This document shows positions 19,938 through 27,758 of a DNA stretch of 64,000 nt, one piece after another; positions within the stretch are counted from its first letter, which is position 1; every line of letters begins with the position of its first letter. Source of the stretch: Ricordea florida (taxonomy: Eukaryota > Cnidaria > Anthozoa > Corallimorpharia > Ricordeidae). The translations under genes were made by a program, and so were the position numbers. The DNA lies in the NCBI GenBank assembly GCA_949710005.1, contig OX453274.1, positions 38,989,829-39,053,828 on the forward strand, written 5' to 3'. The notes under the pieces were generated by a model. It searched no databases. It was not told the DNA's origin and saw only the letters and a program-made list of their open reading frames with translations.

Positions 19938-21473
19938 TTATCTGAAGAGCATCCAAGCGGCAATTCCAACTCCAACGATTAACAGTATCAGGTTGGTTTC
20001 ATGATTCGTATTTGTTTCTTCTTTGAGTTCAGGACGAGGATGAATCGTTGGTGTTGTTGTTGGTCGTTTAGTCTCTACAATTGCATGTGGCAACTTGACT
20101 TTTGAAGACCCCAGATTATGGCTGATCCCCACAGTCTTAGTCTCCAGGTTTATGTTTGTGTTGACACCAAATTTCATCCCATCAGTGGCCTTCATGAGGT
20201 TGTTGTTGTACCCGATCACGCTCTCCGTGTTTATGATCATGTTACTGGGCATCAACCACACTCCAGGAGCAATGGCCAAATCAAGTCTTAATTTAGCTTC
20301 TTGAGTGGCTAATTGGTACCTTTGGATCGACCTCGAAATGTCGTTCTCGATCACACTACTCTCAAACAGGGCCAAGAATTCTTGCTGAGTCTCGATCGCT
20401 CCACCACCCGTGCCCACAATCGAGTTTCTAGTGTTGACTTGTGCCCCCAACACACAGTAAACAAAGGCTTCAGCAGACCGATTCAACCTGCCTAGCCCAG
20501 CTTTGGTGAGTCCATAGCCACTCGTTGGTATGAACCAAGCATACTTGTAATCGGCAAAGTCGTCATTACGGATGAATGAAATGAGGTCACCCTTTTCCTT
20601 CTTGCCCCCATCATCAGCGAATTTGCCACCTTCGCTAGGCCATTGATCAGCATCTTTGTCGTAATTTCTTACCATATGGACGTTTTGGTATCCTCCACCC
20701 ACTCCATGGTACCCAGCCCCATAGTCGATGAAGATGTCACCCAAACCCCCGTTTCGTCCACCTTTCCATCTGAAGTCAGAGTTGTTTGAGATGCCAAATT
20801 CAGCGCACAATCGTTGATATGCGACTTTGCTGTAAGGGTTGTTGTTGATTACAAAGGGTTGCTCATCAGGCAGTGGAAGATTCAGTTCATACAAAATACG
20901 TCTTATGGTGAAATACACATGAAACTTGATGAAGCCGCTAACGACTTTGGGGTAGTTGAGGCTCTCGAGGGGGCTAATCCCACAGCCAGCGGTCGCACAC
21001 CACACTGCAAAGTTCAGTTGTTGCGGCCAGTAGTTCATGTCGGGGGCGTTCAACCACTTTCGACTTTGTTTCCCAAACTTGAAAGTTACAACTTGGGAGG
21101 TGAAAACATTACGCATCTTGGCGGTGAATTTCTTCGTATTGGACACGTATATGTCCAGGGAGGTCAGCATGTTTGTGGTGTTGCTGGTGGGGCTGTCAAA
21201 GTCAACGGCGGGTATCGGGTAGTATCGTTTGGTCATGGTTAGGCTTGGCGGGAAGGAGTTCAGTGCGGCCAGTCCAAGATCAGTCCAGAGTCGTGATTTC
21301 AAACTTGGTTGCATCCCATCAGTCCACGTCTTGCCAGTGGGGTCATCATAGGACATGACTGTCATACCGTTATCTTTCCATCTAATGTACCCCCCATATT
21401 GATCGTTCACAAAGTTGAATTGGTTAAGGTCAGCTTTTGGATACTTGTTTTTGAAGTCATCGAGTAAGACCAT
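19938..21473 (-). CDS. Large virion-module protein with C-terminal membrane anchor
   Basis: 511 residues, clearly orthologous to the interrupted gene at 48756-50351 in Polinton 2 (shared WPQQLN, WCATxGCG, AEAFVYC, LGAQVNTRNSIVG, LDLAxAPGVWLMPSN). A hydrophobic C-terminus (LILLIVGVGIAAWMLF) should anchor it in a membrane, with the bulk on one side. No known domain recognised. Strong conservation between two diverged elements suggests an essential structural part, perhaps a membrane-anchored vertex or internal virion protein; that is inference. Its upstream region shares a CTTCTACCCAAATT block with the next gene upstream. Confidence 0.75.
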   Translation of the reverse strand: MVLLDDFKNKYPKADLNQFNFVNDQYGGYIRWKDNGMTVMSYDDPTGKTWTDGMQPSLKSRLWTDLGLAALNSFPPSLTMTKRYYPIPAVDFDSPTSNTTNMLTSLDIYVSNTKKFTAKMRNVFTSQVVTFKFGKQSRKWLNAPDMNYWPQQLNFAVWCATAGCGISPLESLNYPKVVSGFIKFHVYFTIRRILYELNLPLPDEQPFVINNNPYSKVAYQRLCAEFGISNNSDFRWKGGRNGGLGDIFIDYGAGYHGVGGGYQNVHMVRNYDKDADQWPSEGGKFADDGGKKEKGDLISFIRNDDFADYKYAWFIPTSGYGLTKAGLGRLNRSAEAFVYCVLGAQVNTRNSIVGTGGGAIETQQEFLALFESSVIENDISRSIQRYQLATQEAKLRLDLAIAPGVWLMPSNMIINTESVIGYNNNLMKATDGMKFGVNTNINLETKTVGISHNLGSSKVKLPHAIVETKRPTTTPTIHPRPELKEETNTNHETNLILLIVGVGIAAWMLFR

Positions 21474-21503
21474 CTTCTATCCAGAATTTGGGTAGAAGGG
21501 TTC

Positions 21504-21514
21504 AAACGTTTAAG
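21504..21514 (-). promoter_or_regulatory. TTAAA-type promoter motif upstream of the 511-residue gene
   Basis: Minus strand CTTAAACGTTTGAACCC followed by CTTCTACCCAAATT and then ATG about 30 bases on. The same arrangement precedes the gene at 21532-22005. Confidence 0.45.
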
Positions 21515-21531
21515 CCATTAGAGGCATATGA

Positions 21532-22005
21532 TTAATCAAGAAGGAATGACGACATGACACGAAAAACTTCAACCATAGCACACACCGTCAAAACTTTTAC
21601 TCCAAGATTTAATGTGTTTTTTACGTTTTCAACGTCTTCTTCTGCTCTTTCAACACTTTCTTCCAGTCTTTCAACATTTTCTTCTGCTTTTGCCAAGTCA
21701 CACTCCAATTGATTTTTAGTTTGATTGTTGCCCATGGTTATGTCATTAGTATGTATTACTTTTAAGTCACTAGGTTGTGACTCATCAATCAATCCTAAAT
21801 CTATCCATAATAGTCTTTTCAAAGAGGGTGGTAAATCATCAATACATGTTTTGTCAGTGGGGTTCTCAGACATGATTGTTTTTCCATTATAGCCCCACTC
21901 AATGCAACTTCCAGATCGGCCATTATAAAGTCTGAATTTATAACGTTTAGCCTCTGGATACTTGTTTCTGAAATCACATATTAAGTCCATCGGTATTGCT
22001 GACAT
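21532..22005 (-). CDS. Partial paralogue of the 511-residue protein fused to a coiled coil
   Basis: 157 residues from ATG 22005 (an inner ATG at 21990 aligns better with its paralogue). The first 65 or so residues (CDFRNKYPEAKRYKF, later MSENPTDKTC and LWIDLGL) mirror the start of the 511-residue protein next door. The rest is a charged heptad-like coiled coil (ENVERLEESVERAEEDVENV) and a hydrophobic end. The upstream region is duplicated too, so it arose by tandem duplication followed by replacement of the C-terminal part. Absent from Polinton 2. It may partner its parent or modulate it. Confidence 0.65.
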   Translation of the reverse strand: MSAIPMDLICDFRNKYPEAKRYKFRLYNGRSGSCIEWGYNGKTIMSENPTDKTCIDDLPPSLKRLLWIDLGLIDESQPSDLKVIHTNDITMGNNQTKNQLECDLAKAEENVERLEESVERAEEDVENVKNTLNLGVKVLTVCAMVEVFRVMSSFLLD

Positions 22006-22032
22006 GGTCAAGTAATTTGGGTAGAAGAGTTC

Positions 22033-22046
22033 AGACTTTTAAGTCT
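22033..22046 (-). promoter_or_regulatory. Palindromic promoter motif AGACTTTTAAGTCT
   Basis: A 14-base perfect dyad about 28 bases upstream of the ATG at 22005, with the CTTCTACCCAAATT block between. Its core matches the TTAAA-type motifs ahead of other module genes. Confidence 0.45.
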
Positions 22047-22082
22047 ATTTGGACTAGTATTTGTTTTGCTCGTATATGATAG

Positions 22083-22685
22083 TTATGGTCCTCCTTTTAG
22101 TTCTTTGAGGATTTCTTCGCGTACTCTCTGCCTCAGCACCAACGGGTCCTCTCCACTCACATTTTTTTGAGCCTTAGCCCGTATCTCAGCCTTAAGCTTT
22201 TCGAATTTCTTGAGTTCGTCCATGATCAACGAGAATTCTGAGTCAGAGATCGTATTGTCACGGAGGGCTTTGGATACCAGGTCTTCAATGGTGTTTATCT
22301 TGGATCTGGCTAGTGTGATGGTGTTTTGATGCTTCACGGCTTTCTGGGACAGTCTCTTGGATATCTGTTGACACGCTATGGATGCACACACAAATACACC
22401 ACTCACCACACCCAACGGTACAGATGCGACGATTCCCACACCACTAAGCGACGTGCCCAGGCCGCCAGCCGCCAAGACGCAAGACATTATACCACAGGTC
22501 GAGCTTACATTCATGAGGGTGCCCTTGGATCGGTTGTATTTTTTGAGTACTGTCTCGTAGTGGTTTAATTCAGACTTTAGCTTTTTCAGGGCATCGCAAC
22601 ATTGTTGAAGTCTGAATGATGGCCCATCAGTGGGAGGAGGTGCAGTGGCTTCCAAGGTAGGGTAAATCGCCTTATATTCTCCCAT
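22083..22685 (-). CDS. Virion-module membrane protein, coiled coil plus two helices
   Basis: 200 residues; orthologue at 48024-48644. Order: MGEY start, an acidic/proline stretch, coiled coil (LKKLKSELNHYETVLKKYNRSKG), a glycine-rich double hydrophobic segment (GLGTSLSGVGIVASVPLGVVSGV), basic helix and a C-terminal charged helix ending KELKGG. Both copies keep the sequence ISDxEFSxIxxELxKFxKLK. No named domain. It resembles minor membrane or scaffold-like proteins; the role is inferred only from conserved position. A CTTTTAAG motif at 22706-22713 lies about 21 bases upstream. Confidence 0.7.
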   Translation of the reverse strand: MGEYKAIYPTLEATAPPPTDGPSFRLQQCCDALKKLKSELNHYETVLKKYNRSKGTLMNVSSTCGIMSCVLAAGGLGTSLSGVGIVASVPLGVVSGVFVCASIACQQISKRLSQKAVKHQNTITLARSKINTIEDLVSKALRDNTISDSEFSLIMDELKKFEKLKAEIRAKAQKNVSGEDPLVLRQRVREEILKELKGGP

Positions 22686-22716
22686 TTTGGACTGAGGATC
22701 ACTTACTTTTAAGATG

Positions 22717-23346
22717 TTATCTGAATCGTATACTGAATGTGATGGGGGAACCCTTCAGATCAAGTTTCTTCCATCCAATGTTGAGGATGCTTAAGTCGAA
22801 GTGGGTTAGGAGTCTCTCATGGTTTTGGACTGGAATGGTTGGGTAATCTTGTGATGGTATGTTGGCAAGGAGGTGGGAAGGTGAGAGTTTCACGAGGTCG
22901 CCATACTTAGTCTCATTCACATATGACGACTTATTGTCCACTAGACTACACAAAAGTCTCAGCGGCTCCTTGATCTGTATGTTTATGGGGTAGAGCTTTC
23001 CAGGGGTTATGGTTTCAGGCACCCCCAACGCAACTTGGAGACCTCTTGTGAGTTTAATGTTGAACGTCTTGTTGGAGTACAGGTAATCAACAGTGTCAGT
23101 CTCAATGATCGACAGCTTGGCATTATCCGTATCATTCAGAAGGAGTGCGTGTATGCCACGTAGAGAGTATGTACCGGGCTGGATTATTAGGATGGGTCGA
23201 TCCTCCTTGAGAAGGCTCTGTCGATCCTTGAAGTTCACCAATCGTTTGGGTACAACACAGTCGAGGAGTTGGATCTCCTGAACCTCTTCCAATGGGGGAT
23301 CCAAATACACTCTGGCTTCAGACGCGTACATAGTAATGCTCAACAT
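22717..23346 (-). CDS. Candidate minor capsid (penton-like) protein
   Basis: 209 residues, beta-rich, with no membrane segment; orthologue at 50412-51044. Shared segments include the MLSITMY start, IQPGTYSLRGI, IETDTxDYLYSNK, PGKLYPINIQI, and a DNKSSY block. Size and beta-strand pattern fit a single jelly-roll vertex protein, which Polintons are known to encode, but no diagnostic motif proves it. It overlaps no gene and sits 9 bp after the small zinc-ribbon gene. In Polinton 2 the orthologue has moved to follow the large anchored protein. Confidence 0.6.
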   Translation of the reverse strand: MLSITMYASEARVYLDPPLEEVQEIQLLDCVVPKRLVNFKDRQSLLKEDRPILIIQPGTYSLRGIHALLLNDTDNAKLSIIETDTVDYLYSNKTFNIKLTRGLQVALGVPETITPGKLYPINIQIKEPLRLLCSLVDNKSSYVNETKYGDLVKLSPSHLLANIPSQDYPTIPVQNHERLLTHFDLSILNIGWKKLDLKGSPITFSIRFR

Positions 23347-23355
23347 GTTGTTTGA

Positions 23356-23544
23356 TTACGTCTTCGCCATCTTTAAACTTCTATAGTCAGCCTCTGAGAG
23401 GAATCGAGTTTTGATGATGCCACAGCTGGAACATTTACACTTCATCATCGGCCTTCCTTTGGCTGTTTTGGCCAAGGTTTCACTGCCGGGTACACAATCA
23501 GTCAGCTTTTTCTCTTTGACACAATAGCTCTTCATTTGATTCAT
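23356..23544 (-). CDS. Small Cys-rich zinc-ribbon-like protein
   Basis: 62 residues: YCVKEKKLTDC, then MKCKCSSCGIIKTRFLS. The paired Cys clusters resemble the short DUF5679-type zinc ribbons found in large DNA viruses and adenovirus-like elements. Its ATG overlaps the stop of the upstream gene by 4 bases (ATGA), so it is read from the same transcript. No copy was seen in Polinton 2. Role unknown; a basic virion or DNA-associated protein is possible. Confidence 0.6.
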   Translation of the reverse strand: MNQMKSYCVKEKKLTDCVPGSETLAKTAKGRPMMKCKCSSCGIIKTRFLSEADYRSLKMAKT

Positions 23545-24479
23545 GTACGTTTCCTTTTTAACTCTTCTATGAAGTAAAGCACAACCGCCATTATTAACAG
23601 CCAGGCATGTTTCCCCAGGAATGAGACGACCTCTCCAGCAGTCTTGAACAGAAAGCTTACAATAGCGCCCACCATCCCAGGCAGCAATTCGCCAAGTTTC
23701 TTCCCAAGGTTTTTTAGCCCATCACCAACACCCTTGCCCAATTTCGATAGCCCTTTGGAGAGGTTGGAGACTATGACACCAATGACCACTCCAACGGCAC
23801 TCATGACAGCAAAGACTGTGAATCCGTATTTTTTGAAGATGGCCTTTACACGATCCCGCAATGACATTCGTTCCTGTATCTCTTCATTCTCACTCTCCAA
23901 ATTGGCTATCTCCTCCTCTTGCTCACCGATTTCCCTCTCCAGAGTCTCTATGTTACTTTCTTCTTCTGGGGTCTTCAGCGGCTTATCTCTTTGAAATCTT
24001 AGCGTCTCCTTCATTTTGGTGATCAATCCCTTTTTCTCAGCGATCACACCATCATTGGCTTCCACGACTTCTTCCGCTCTTGGGCCTAGATTGTTTTTGA
24101 TGGTGTCTGGCAATCCATCATTCAATTCATCATCACCTTTGAATAACACGTAGGGTCTTGATCCTTTCCTAAGCAATTTGACGACTACTTGTTTGAATTC
24201 ATTCAGTTTGGCCGTAAACTTGGACGTATCAACTTTGGGGAATCTTGATCTAATCTTGGCCCAGGCTTCATCTTGTTCAATTTCCATCTCCTCAATCAAT
24301 AAGGGGCGAGTTTCATCAATACCCCCGAATGAGGTTTCTTCCTCTGCATCATCAGGGAGGTGAGTGGTGGATGTCTTTTTGATTGGGCTCAAGTAAAGTG
24401 TGTCATCCCCATCACCACCATCACCTGCCTCATTTAGTGTCGTTGGATCCAAATCGGGATCATCATAAGCAGTTGCCAT
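23541..24479 (-). CDS. Virion-module protein with C-terminal hydrophobic/amphipathic region
   Basis: 312 residues; orthologue at 46765-47985. Acidic N-terminus, a small conserved domain around residues 60-135, a coiled coil (EIGEQEEEIANLESENEEIQER), then a strongly conserved C-terminus: YGFTVFAVMSAVGVVIGVIVSNLSKG, an amphipathic LGKGVGDGLKNLGKKLGELLPG helix region, and a last membrane helix. The C-terminal 100 residues are the best conserved stretch of the membrane set between the two elements. The amphipathic part could act on membranes during assembly or entry; that is inference from sequence character only. Confidence 0.7.
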   Translation of the reverse strand: MATAYDDPDLDPTTLNEAGDGGDGDDTLYLSPIKKTSTTHLPDDAEEETSFGGIDETRPLLIEEMEIEQDEAWAKIRSRFPKVDTSKFTAKLNEFKQVVVKLLRKGSRPYVLFKGDDELNDGLPDTIKNNLGPRAEEVVEANDGVIAEKKGLITKMKETLRFQRDKPLKTPEEESNIETLEREIGEQEEEIANLESENEEIQERMSLRDRVKAIFKKYGFTVFAVMSAVGVVIGVIVSNLSKGLSKLGKGVGDGLKNLGKKLGELLPGMVGAIVSFLFKTAGEVVSFLGKHAWLLIMAVVLYFIEELKRKRT

Positions 24480-24514
24480 ATTTGAAGTTGAATATGGCAG
24501 CTTCTAAATTGATT

Positions 24515-24760
24515 TCAAAAGTCTCGTATACGCATGTTGTTTGGGTTCCATACTTCATCGCGGAAACCAGTCTTTGAATTACAGTCTCGTATTTTCCTGA
24601 TCATGTCGAGTGGTAAGACTCGCTGTTTGAGTTCACTCTTGGCAATGGCTATAGGATTGAAATCAAATGGCCAGTCTATCATTGGTTTACTACCCATCCG
24701 CAATTGCCCAGCTCTGGTCCCCACCAACTTGACATACTCGTGGGGAGTCATCATATCCAT
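24515..24760 (-). CDS. RPB6-like RNA polymerase subunit (omega/RpoK family)
   Basis: 81 residues reading HEYVKLVGTRAGQLRMGSKP, then a PIAIAKSELKQRVLPLDMIRK segment. This is the RPB6/omega signature: the GTRAxQL helix, the conserved P after it, IAxxEL and the basic LP-IRK stretch. RPB6 is a shared subunit of cellular RNA polymerases, and viral copies occur in asfarviruses and mimiviruses. The N-terminal acidic tail of cellular RPB6 is absent, which argues against a captured whole host gene. The start overlaps the end of the upstream gene by about 10 bases. Not found in Polinton 2. It may join host polymerase II to favour element promoters (inference). Confidence 0.75.
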   Translation of the reverse strand: MDMMTPHEYVKLVGTRAGQLRMGSKPMIDWPFDFNPIAIAKSELKQRVLPLDMIRKIRDCNSKTGFRDEVWNPNNMRIRDF

Positions 24761-25155
24761 TTGCTGGCAATGTATCCCAAGGCTAACATCCCACCAGAAA
24801 CGTAGACCATTTCTCCAGTCTTTTGATCTGAATTGGGTCGGTAATAGTCAGAGAATTTAGGGGGATTGCCCATTTGATTGTACAATCTTAGCGCTTCGTC
24901 CGTCTTTGATATGTTCTCAGAGGCTTGGTTCTCATCACCCTTCCTACGGTTCTCAAAGTCAATATAAGCCATTCGTCTCTCTTGGTAAGCAGCATAGTCT
25001 TTCTGGTACTTCTCCATGGCTTTGTCATGCCTTTCCCTTTCAAGTTGGAGTTCGGCCGAAGACGAGCCGCTAATGACCTTTGCTAAATAATTTCCACCAA
25101 TGAAGGCTGTTGCGTTGAGGACTGCCCCTCCAAGCATGATTGCTATAGTCGCCAT
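24751..25155 (-). CDS. Virion-module protein with N- and C-terminal membrane segments
   Basis: 134 residues; orthologue at 45411-45803. N-terminal hydrophobic segment (IMLGGAVLNATAFIGGNYLA), a long charged helix with HDKAMEKYQKDYAAYQERR shared almost exactly with its orthologue, a KFSDYY motif, then QKTGEMVYV and a C-terminal hydrophobic segment. The hairpin-like topology suggests a small membrane scaffold protein. Confidence 0.7.
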   Translation of the reverse strand: MATIAIMLGGAVLNATAFIGGNYLAKVISGSSSAELQLERERHDKAMEKYQKDYAAYQERRMAYIDFENRRKGDENQASENISKTDEALRLYNQMGNPPKFSDYYRPNSDQKTGEMVYVSGGMLALGYIASKWI

Positions 25156-25171
25156 TTATCCATTTGCTGTC

Positions 25172-25561
25172 CTACTTCTTAAACAATTTCAAGCTTGTGT
25201 ATAATGTGACCACTGTCAACACTCCAAGCGTAAATGATGCCAGTGGGTGGGGGCCCCGTCGTCGTGGTTTTTCTAACTCTTTGTTAGCCTCATCAAGATA
25301 CTTGTCCATATCTCTCAAAAGATAGCTTGCCAGTCTAGGCTCCTTGTCACGATGAAATTGCCTATTTCCAGATTTGAAGTACCAATTCATAAGCTCTTTG
25401 TTACTAGGCATGGGGTCGATTTCAACCTCTGAATTTCCCACAGCAGAGAGATACTCCGTTTCATGCAAAGCATTAACGTATGCTTGTCTTATGTGTCTCA
25501 TAAGATCAATAATGTAATCAGCTTGAGCATCCTTAATTGCTTCAGTGAAAGTCAAAGGCAT
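25172..25561 (-). CDS. C-terminally anchored small membrane protein
   Basis: 129 residues from ATG 25561, 2 bases after the previous gene's stop; the open frame extends further upstream but overlaps that gene. Soluble helical part (TEAIKDAQADYIIDLMRHIR) followed by a basic stretch and one membrane helix (LGVLTVVTLYTSLKLF). No homologue in Polinton 2 and no recognised domain. Confidence 0.6.
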   Translation of the reverse strand: MPLTFTEAIKDAQADYIIDLMRHIRQAYVNALHETEYLSAVGNSEVEIDPMPSNKELMNWYFKSGNRQFHRDKEPRLASYLLRDMDKYLDEANKELEKPRRRGPHPLASFTLGVLTVVTLYTSLKLFKK

Positions 25562-25563
25562 GT

Positions 25564-25785
25564 TCAGGCGCTTGTGGGTAGTATCTTCTGATCCTCTAAA
25601 TAGGTTTTGACATACATGGCTATAGTCAGCACAAGCACCCATTTGCCATAGTTCATGATACTGGTCGATGGATCACCGACGAACGACTCCCGAAGAGCCT
25701 TTTTGCCCAGCCAGCCCATACCAGCTGACAATCCAATGAGCACTGCAGAGCCAGTAACTGTCTTTACGAGCTTATTCTCCGCCAT
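25564..25785 (-). CDS. Small two-helix membrane protein
   Basis: 73 residues; orthologue at 45188-45406 (shared ENKLVKTVT, SAVLIGL, ESF, DPSxSI, NYxKWV, KTYLExQKILP). Two hydrophobic segments around residues 10-28 and 47-62. Probably an integral membrane component of the virion. Confidence 0.7.
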   Translation of the reverse strand: MAENKLVKTVTGSAVLIGLSAGMGWLGKKALRESFVGDPSTSIMNYGKWVLVLTIAMYVKTYLEDQKILPTSA

Positions 25786-25791
25786 TTTGAA

Positions 25792-26184
25792 TCATAACAC
25801 GTCATCTTTTAAATCGGTTTCCTTTGCTTTGCTGGCCACGGGCGGACTTTCTATGACTTTGGGCTGTGATGGAAAATGCAAGTCAGGTATCCTGTTTCGA
25901 TAGTTAGTCCACAGTCCATAGGCGGCGAGGCCAATTGCACCTATGGCTAAAAAGATAGTTTGGGACGGCATCCAACCACCTCTTCCATCATCAGAACTAC
26001 CCTTATCCTCTTCCTTTTCACTCTCTTTCTTCTCCCTTTCCTCCTCACGTTTCAAAGCCTCTCTGGCTCTCTTGTTCTTTTCCGATAACGTTTTACCAGC
26101 CTGAACTCTCTTGGGGTCTTTGACCTTGGTTTTGACAGAAGGCTCTCTAGTGATTTGCTCAACTTGACTTGTTTCTTCAGACAT
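25792..26184 (-). CDS. Single-helix membrane protein with basic coiled domain
   Basis: 130 residues from ATG 26184 (MSEETSQVEQIT); orthologue at 44712-45122 starts MSEQTEAEVEQIT. A K/E-rich helical part (KDPKRVQAGKTLSEKNKRAREAL) precedes one membrane helix (TIFLAIGAIGLAAYGLW) and a short tail. A CTTAAAAATAAG motif lies about 20-30 bases upstream. Confidence 0.7.
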   Translation of the reverse strand: MSEETSQVEQITREPSVKTKVKDPKRVQAGKTLSEKNKRAREALKREEEREKKESEKEEDKGSSDDGRGGWMPSQTIFLAIGAIGLAAYGLWTNYRNRIPDLHFPSQPKVIESPPVASKAKETDLKDDVL

Positions 26185-26217
26185 GTTGTGAGTTAACTTA
26201 TTCTTATTTTTAAGTCT

Positions 26218-26238
26218 CCTAGTAAGTTGCATACTAGG
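26218..26238. terminator. Short hairpin between module genes
   Basis: CCTAGTA, loop AGTTGCA, TACTAGG: a 7-bp stem with 7-base loop, between the stop at 26272 and the ATG at 26184 on the minus strand. Weaker than the other 3' hairpins but in the same type of place. Confidence 0.35.
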
Positions 26239-26271
26239 AAACTGTCAGATCCCACCCAACCACTATTAATC

Positions 26272-27147
26272 TTAGTCTGATTCTTCTTCGTCTGAGTCTT
26301 CTTCATATTCTGAATCACCACCAAGCACCGCCTCTTCATCTGCCACCGGTTCGAATTCAACCATTGGCTTACTCAACTTAATGTGTTGAACCACTAATTT
26401 GGCAGAAGCGATAGCATCGTTTGTACCATGCGCTCCATAATACACAGACTCCCATCTCAACGCCATATGAGAGCATGCTCTGGTGCTGTTTTCAGGATCA
26501 TACAAGTAATTTCTGAAGGTCTCATGCCTTTTACGACCCTTGAAAACAGTATGACACCTTATTTTGTCGATACCAACACCACTCGTCTTGAAATTCAAGT
26601 ACATCTCCAATGGCCTCGAGGTGTCAAGATCTTTGGTGTCCTTGTTTTTTGGAAACGAGTAAGGCATTTTCACCAAATCACTTGGGTCGGTTTTCAACAA
26701 TGCCTTTTTAGCATCACTGATACTGGGCAGCTCCTTTCGGGTGTCTTTGTTCTTGTAGAATCTTTGAAGACTGGACCCAACGATTTCTACAATCTTGTCA
26801 ATCCTATTTTGGGTGTCCTGTTCCGAAAGAGTTGGAGCATTCCTGGTCTCAAATGACGTCAATGGATACTTCACTTGAATCCCATTGATGTTGGCGGAAT
26901 CCTTTTTGTTCATGTCTTTGTAAGACCATGACAAGCCCCAAATGTCCTGTTTTTCCACTTCAAAAGACACGCTCTTCTTTTCACCACCATCCATCACAAA
27001 GACTTTGGAAAAGGCACAGTTGTACCTTCCACTCTTCTTGGGCTCATCCACGACTATGGAATCCCAATCAAAGTCAGAATCGCCAAGTGGTACAAAACGT
27101 GACGTCATTGATGAAGTTGAGGAAGTTGAGTTTGTTCTCTGAGACAT
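26272..27147 (-). CDS. Candidate single-strand DNA-binding protein with acidic tail
   Basis: 291 residues, mixed alpha/beta, ending in a very acidic tail (GGDSEYEEDSDEEESD). Position and pattern match the 271-residue gene at 45868-46683 in Polinton 2: an early FSK and GGEKKSVSF-like segment, a central helix with IDKIVEIVGSSLQ, and later MYLNFKTSGVGIDK, although sequence identity is low. An OB-like body with an acidic tail fits viral SSBs, including the I3/DUF5871 type of large DNA viruses, which would serve protein-primed strand-displacement replication. That is inference; no decisive motif is visible. Confidence 0.45.
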   Translation of the reverse strand: MSQRTNSTSSTSSMTSRFVPLGDSDFDWDSIVVDEPKKSGRYNCAFSKVFVMDGGEKKSVSFEVEKQDIWGLSWSYKDMNKKDSANINGIQVKYPLTSFETRNAPTLSEQDTQNRIDKIVEIVGSSLQRFYKNKDTRKELPSISDAKKALLKTDPSDLVKMPYSFPKNKDTKDLDTSRPLEMYLNFKTSGVGIDKIRCHTVFKGRKRHETFRNYLYDPENSTRACSHMALRWESVYYGAHGTNDAIASAKLVVQHIKLSKPMVEFEPVADEEAVLGGDSEYEEDSDEEESD

Positions 27148-27209
27148 GTTTTAGATCTCTTTCGAGTATGCCTTCACACCGACCCCTACCAAGATCGTTT
27201 TCAATTTTT

Positions 27210-27758
27210 TCACCGAACAGTGTCAACGCCCTCACCCCAATCTTCATCCGTATTAGCCATGTCGTACAATGTAGCTGGGGGACTAGCCTCATTTAGTCTG
27301 AAATGCTTGAGAGCGGTAAGGGCTATTATCAATAACGTAACAATCGCACCACCGTGTACTACGATTGAACCAGAATATTCTGACAGCGCCTGCTTGATCA
27401 ACTGGTTGTTCTTCCAATCCCTTACCAAAGCATCTGGATCATCTATTCCACCGTAACTACTAAGAGACCAGTTGACTAGTCTGACCAATAGATGTAAAGG
27501 AGGATCAATTAGTCCTTCAGCCACATTCTTACCAGACACCATCTTGTACCTCTTGTAGTACTTCTCTACGTCCCTATCCGACAATCTGTGGACATCGCCT
27601 AGAGCCATCTGAGTGCCAAGATACTCTTTGCTAGAGCCTAGAGACGCTAGTATTGCCAGCTCTTCTCTTTTAGCTTTCACATCATCGACGTTCATGGTTG
27701 GCGATGATTGTTCTGCCACTGCAGTTTGACCATTCATGATTTCTTCGGTAGTTGTCAT
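27210..27758 (-). CDS. Virion-module membrane protein next to the ATPase
   Basis: 182 residues from ATG 27758, overlapping the ATPase stop by 4 bases (ATGA). Orthologue at 44105-44674. Conserved block: LAILASLGSSKEYLGTQMAL, then GDVHRLSDRDVEKYYKRY. One C-terminal membrane helix (GAIVTLLIIALTALKHF). The tight coupling to the packaging ATPase in both elements suggests a role in packaging or at the portal vertex, but no domain is recognised. Confidence 0.7.
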   Translation of the reverse strand: MTTTEEIMNGQTAVAEQSSPTMNVDDVKAKREELAILASLGSSKEYLGTQMALGDVHRLSDRDVEKYYKRYKMVSGKNVAEGLIDPPLHLLVRLVNWSLSSYGGIDDPDALVRDWKNNQLIKQALSEYSGSIVVHGGAIVTLLIIALTALKHFRLNEASPPATLYDMANTDEDWGEGVDTVR

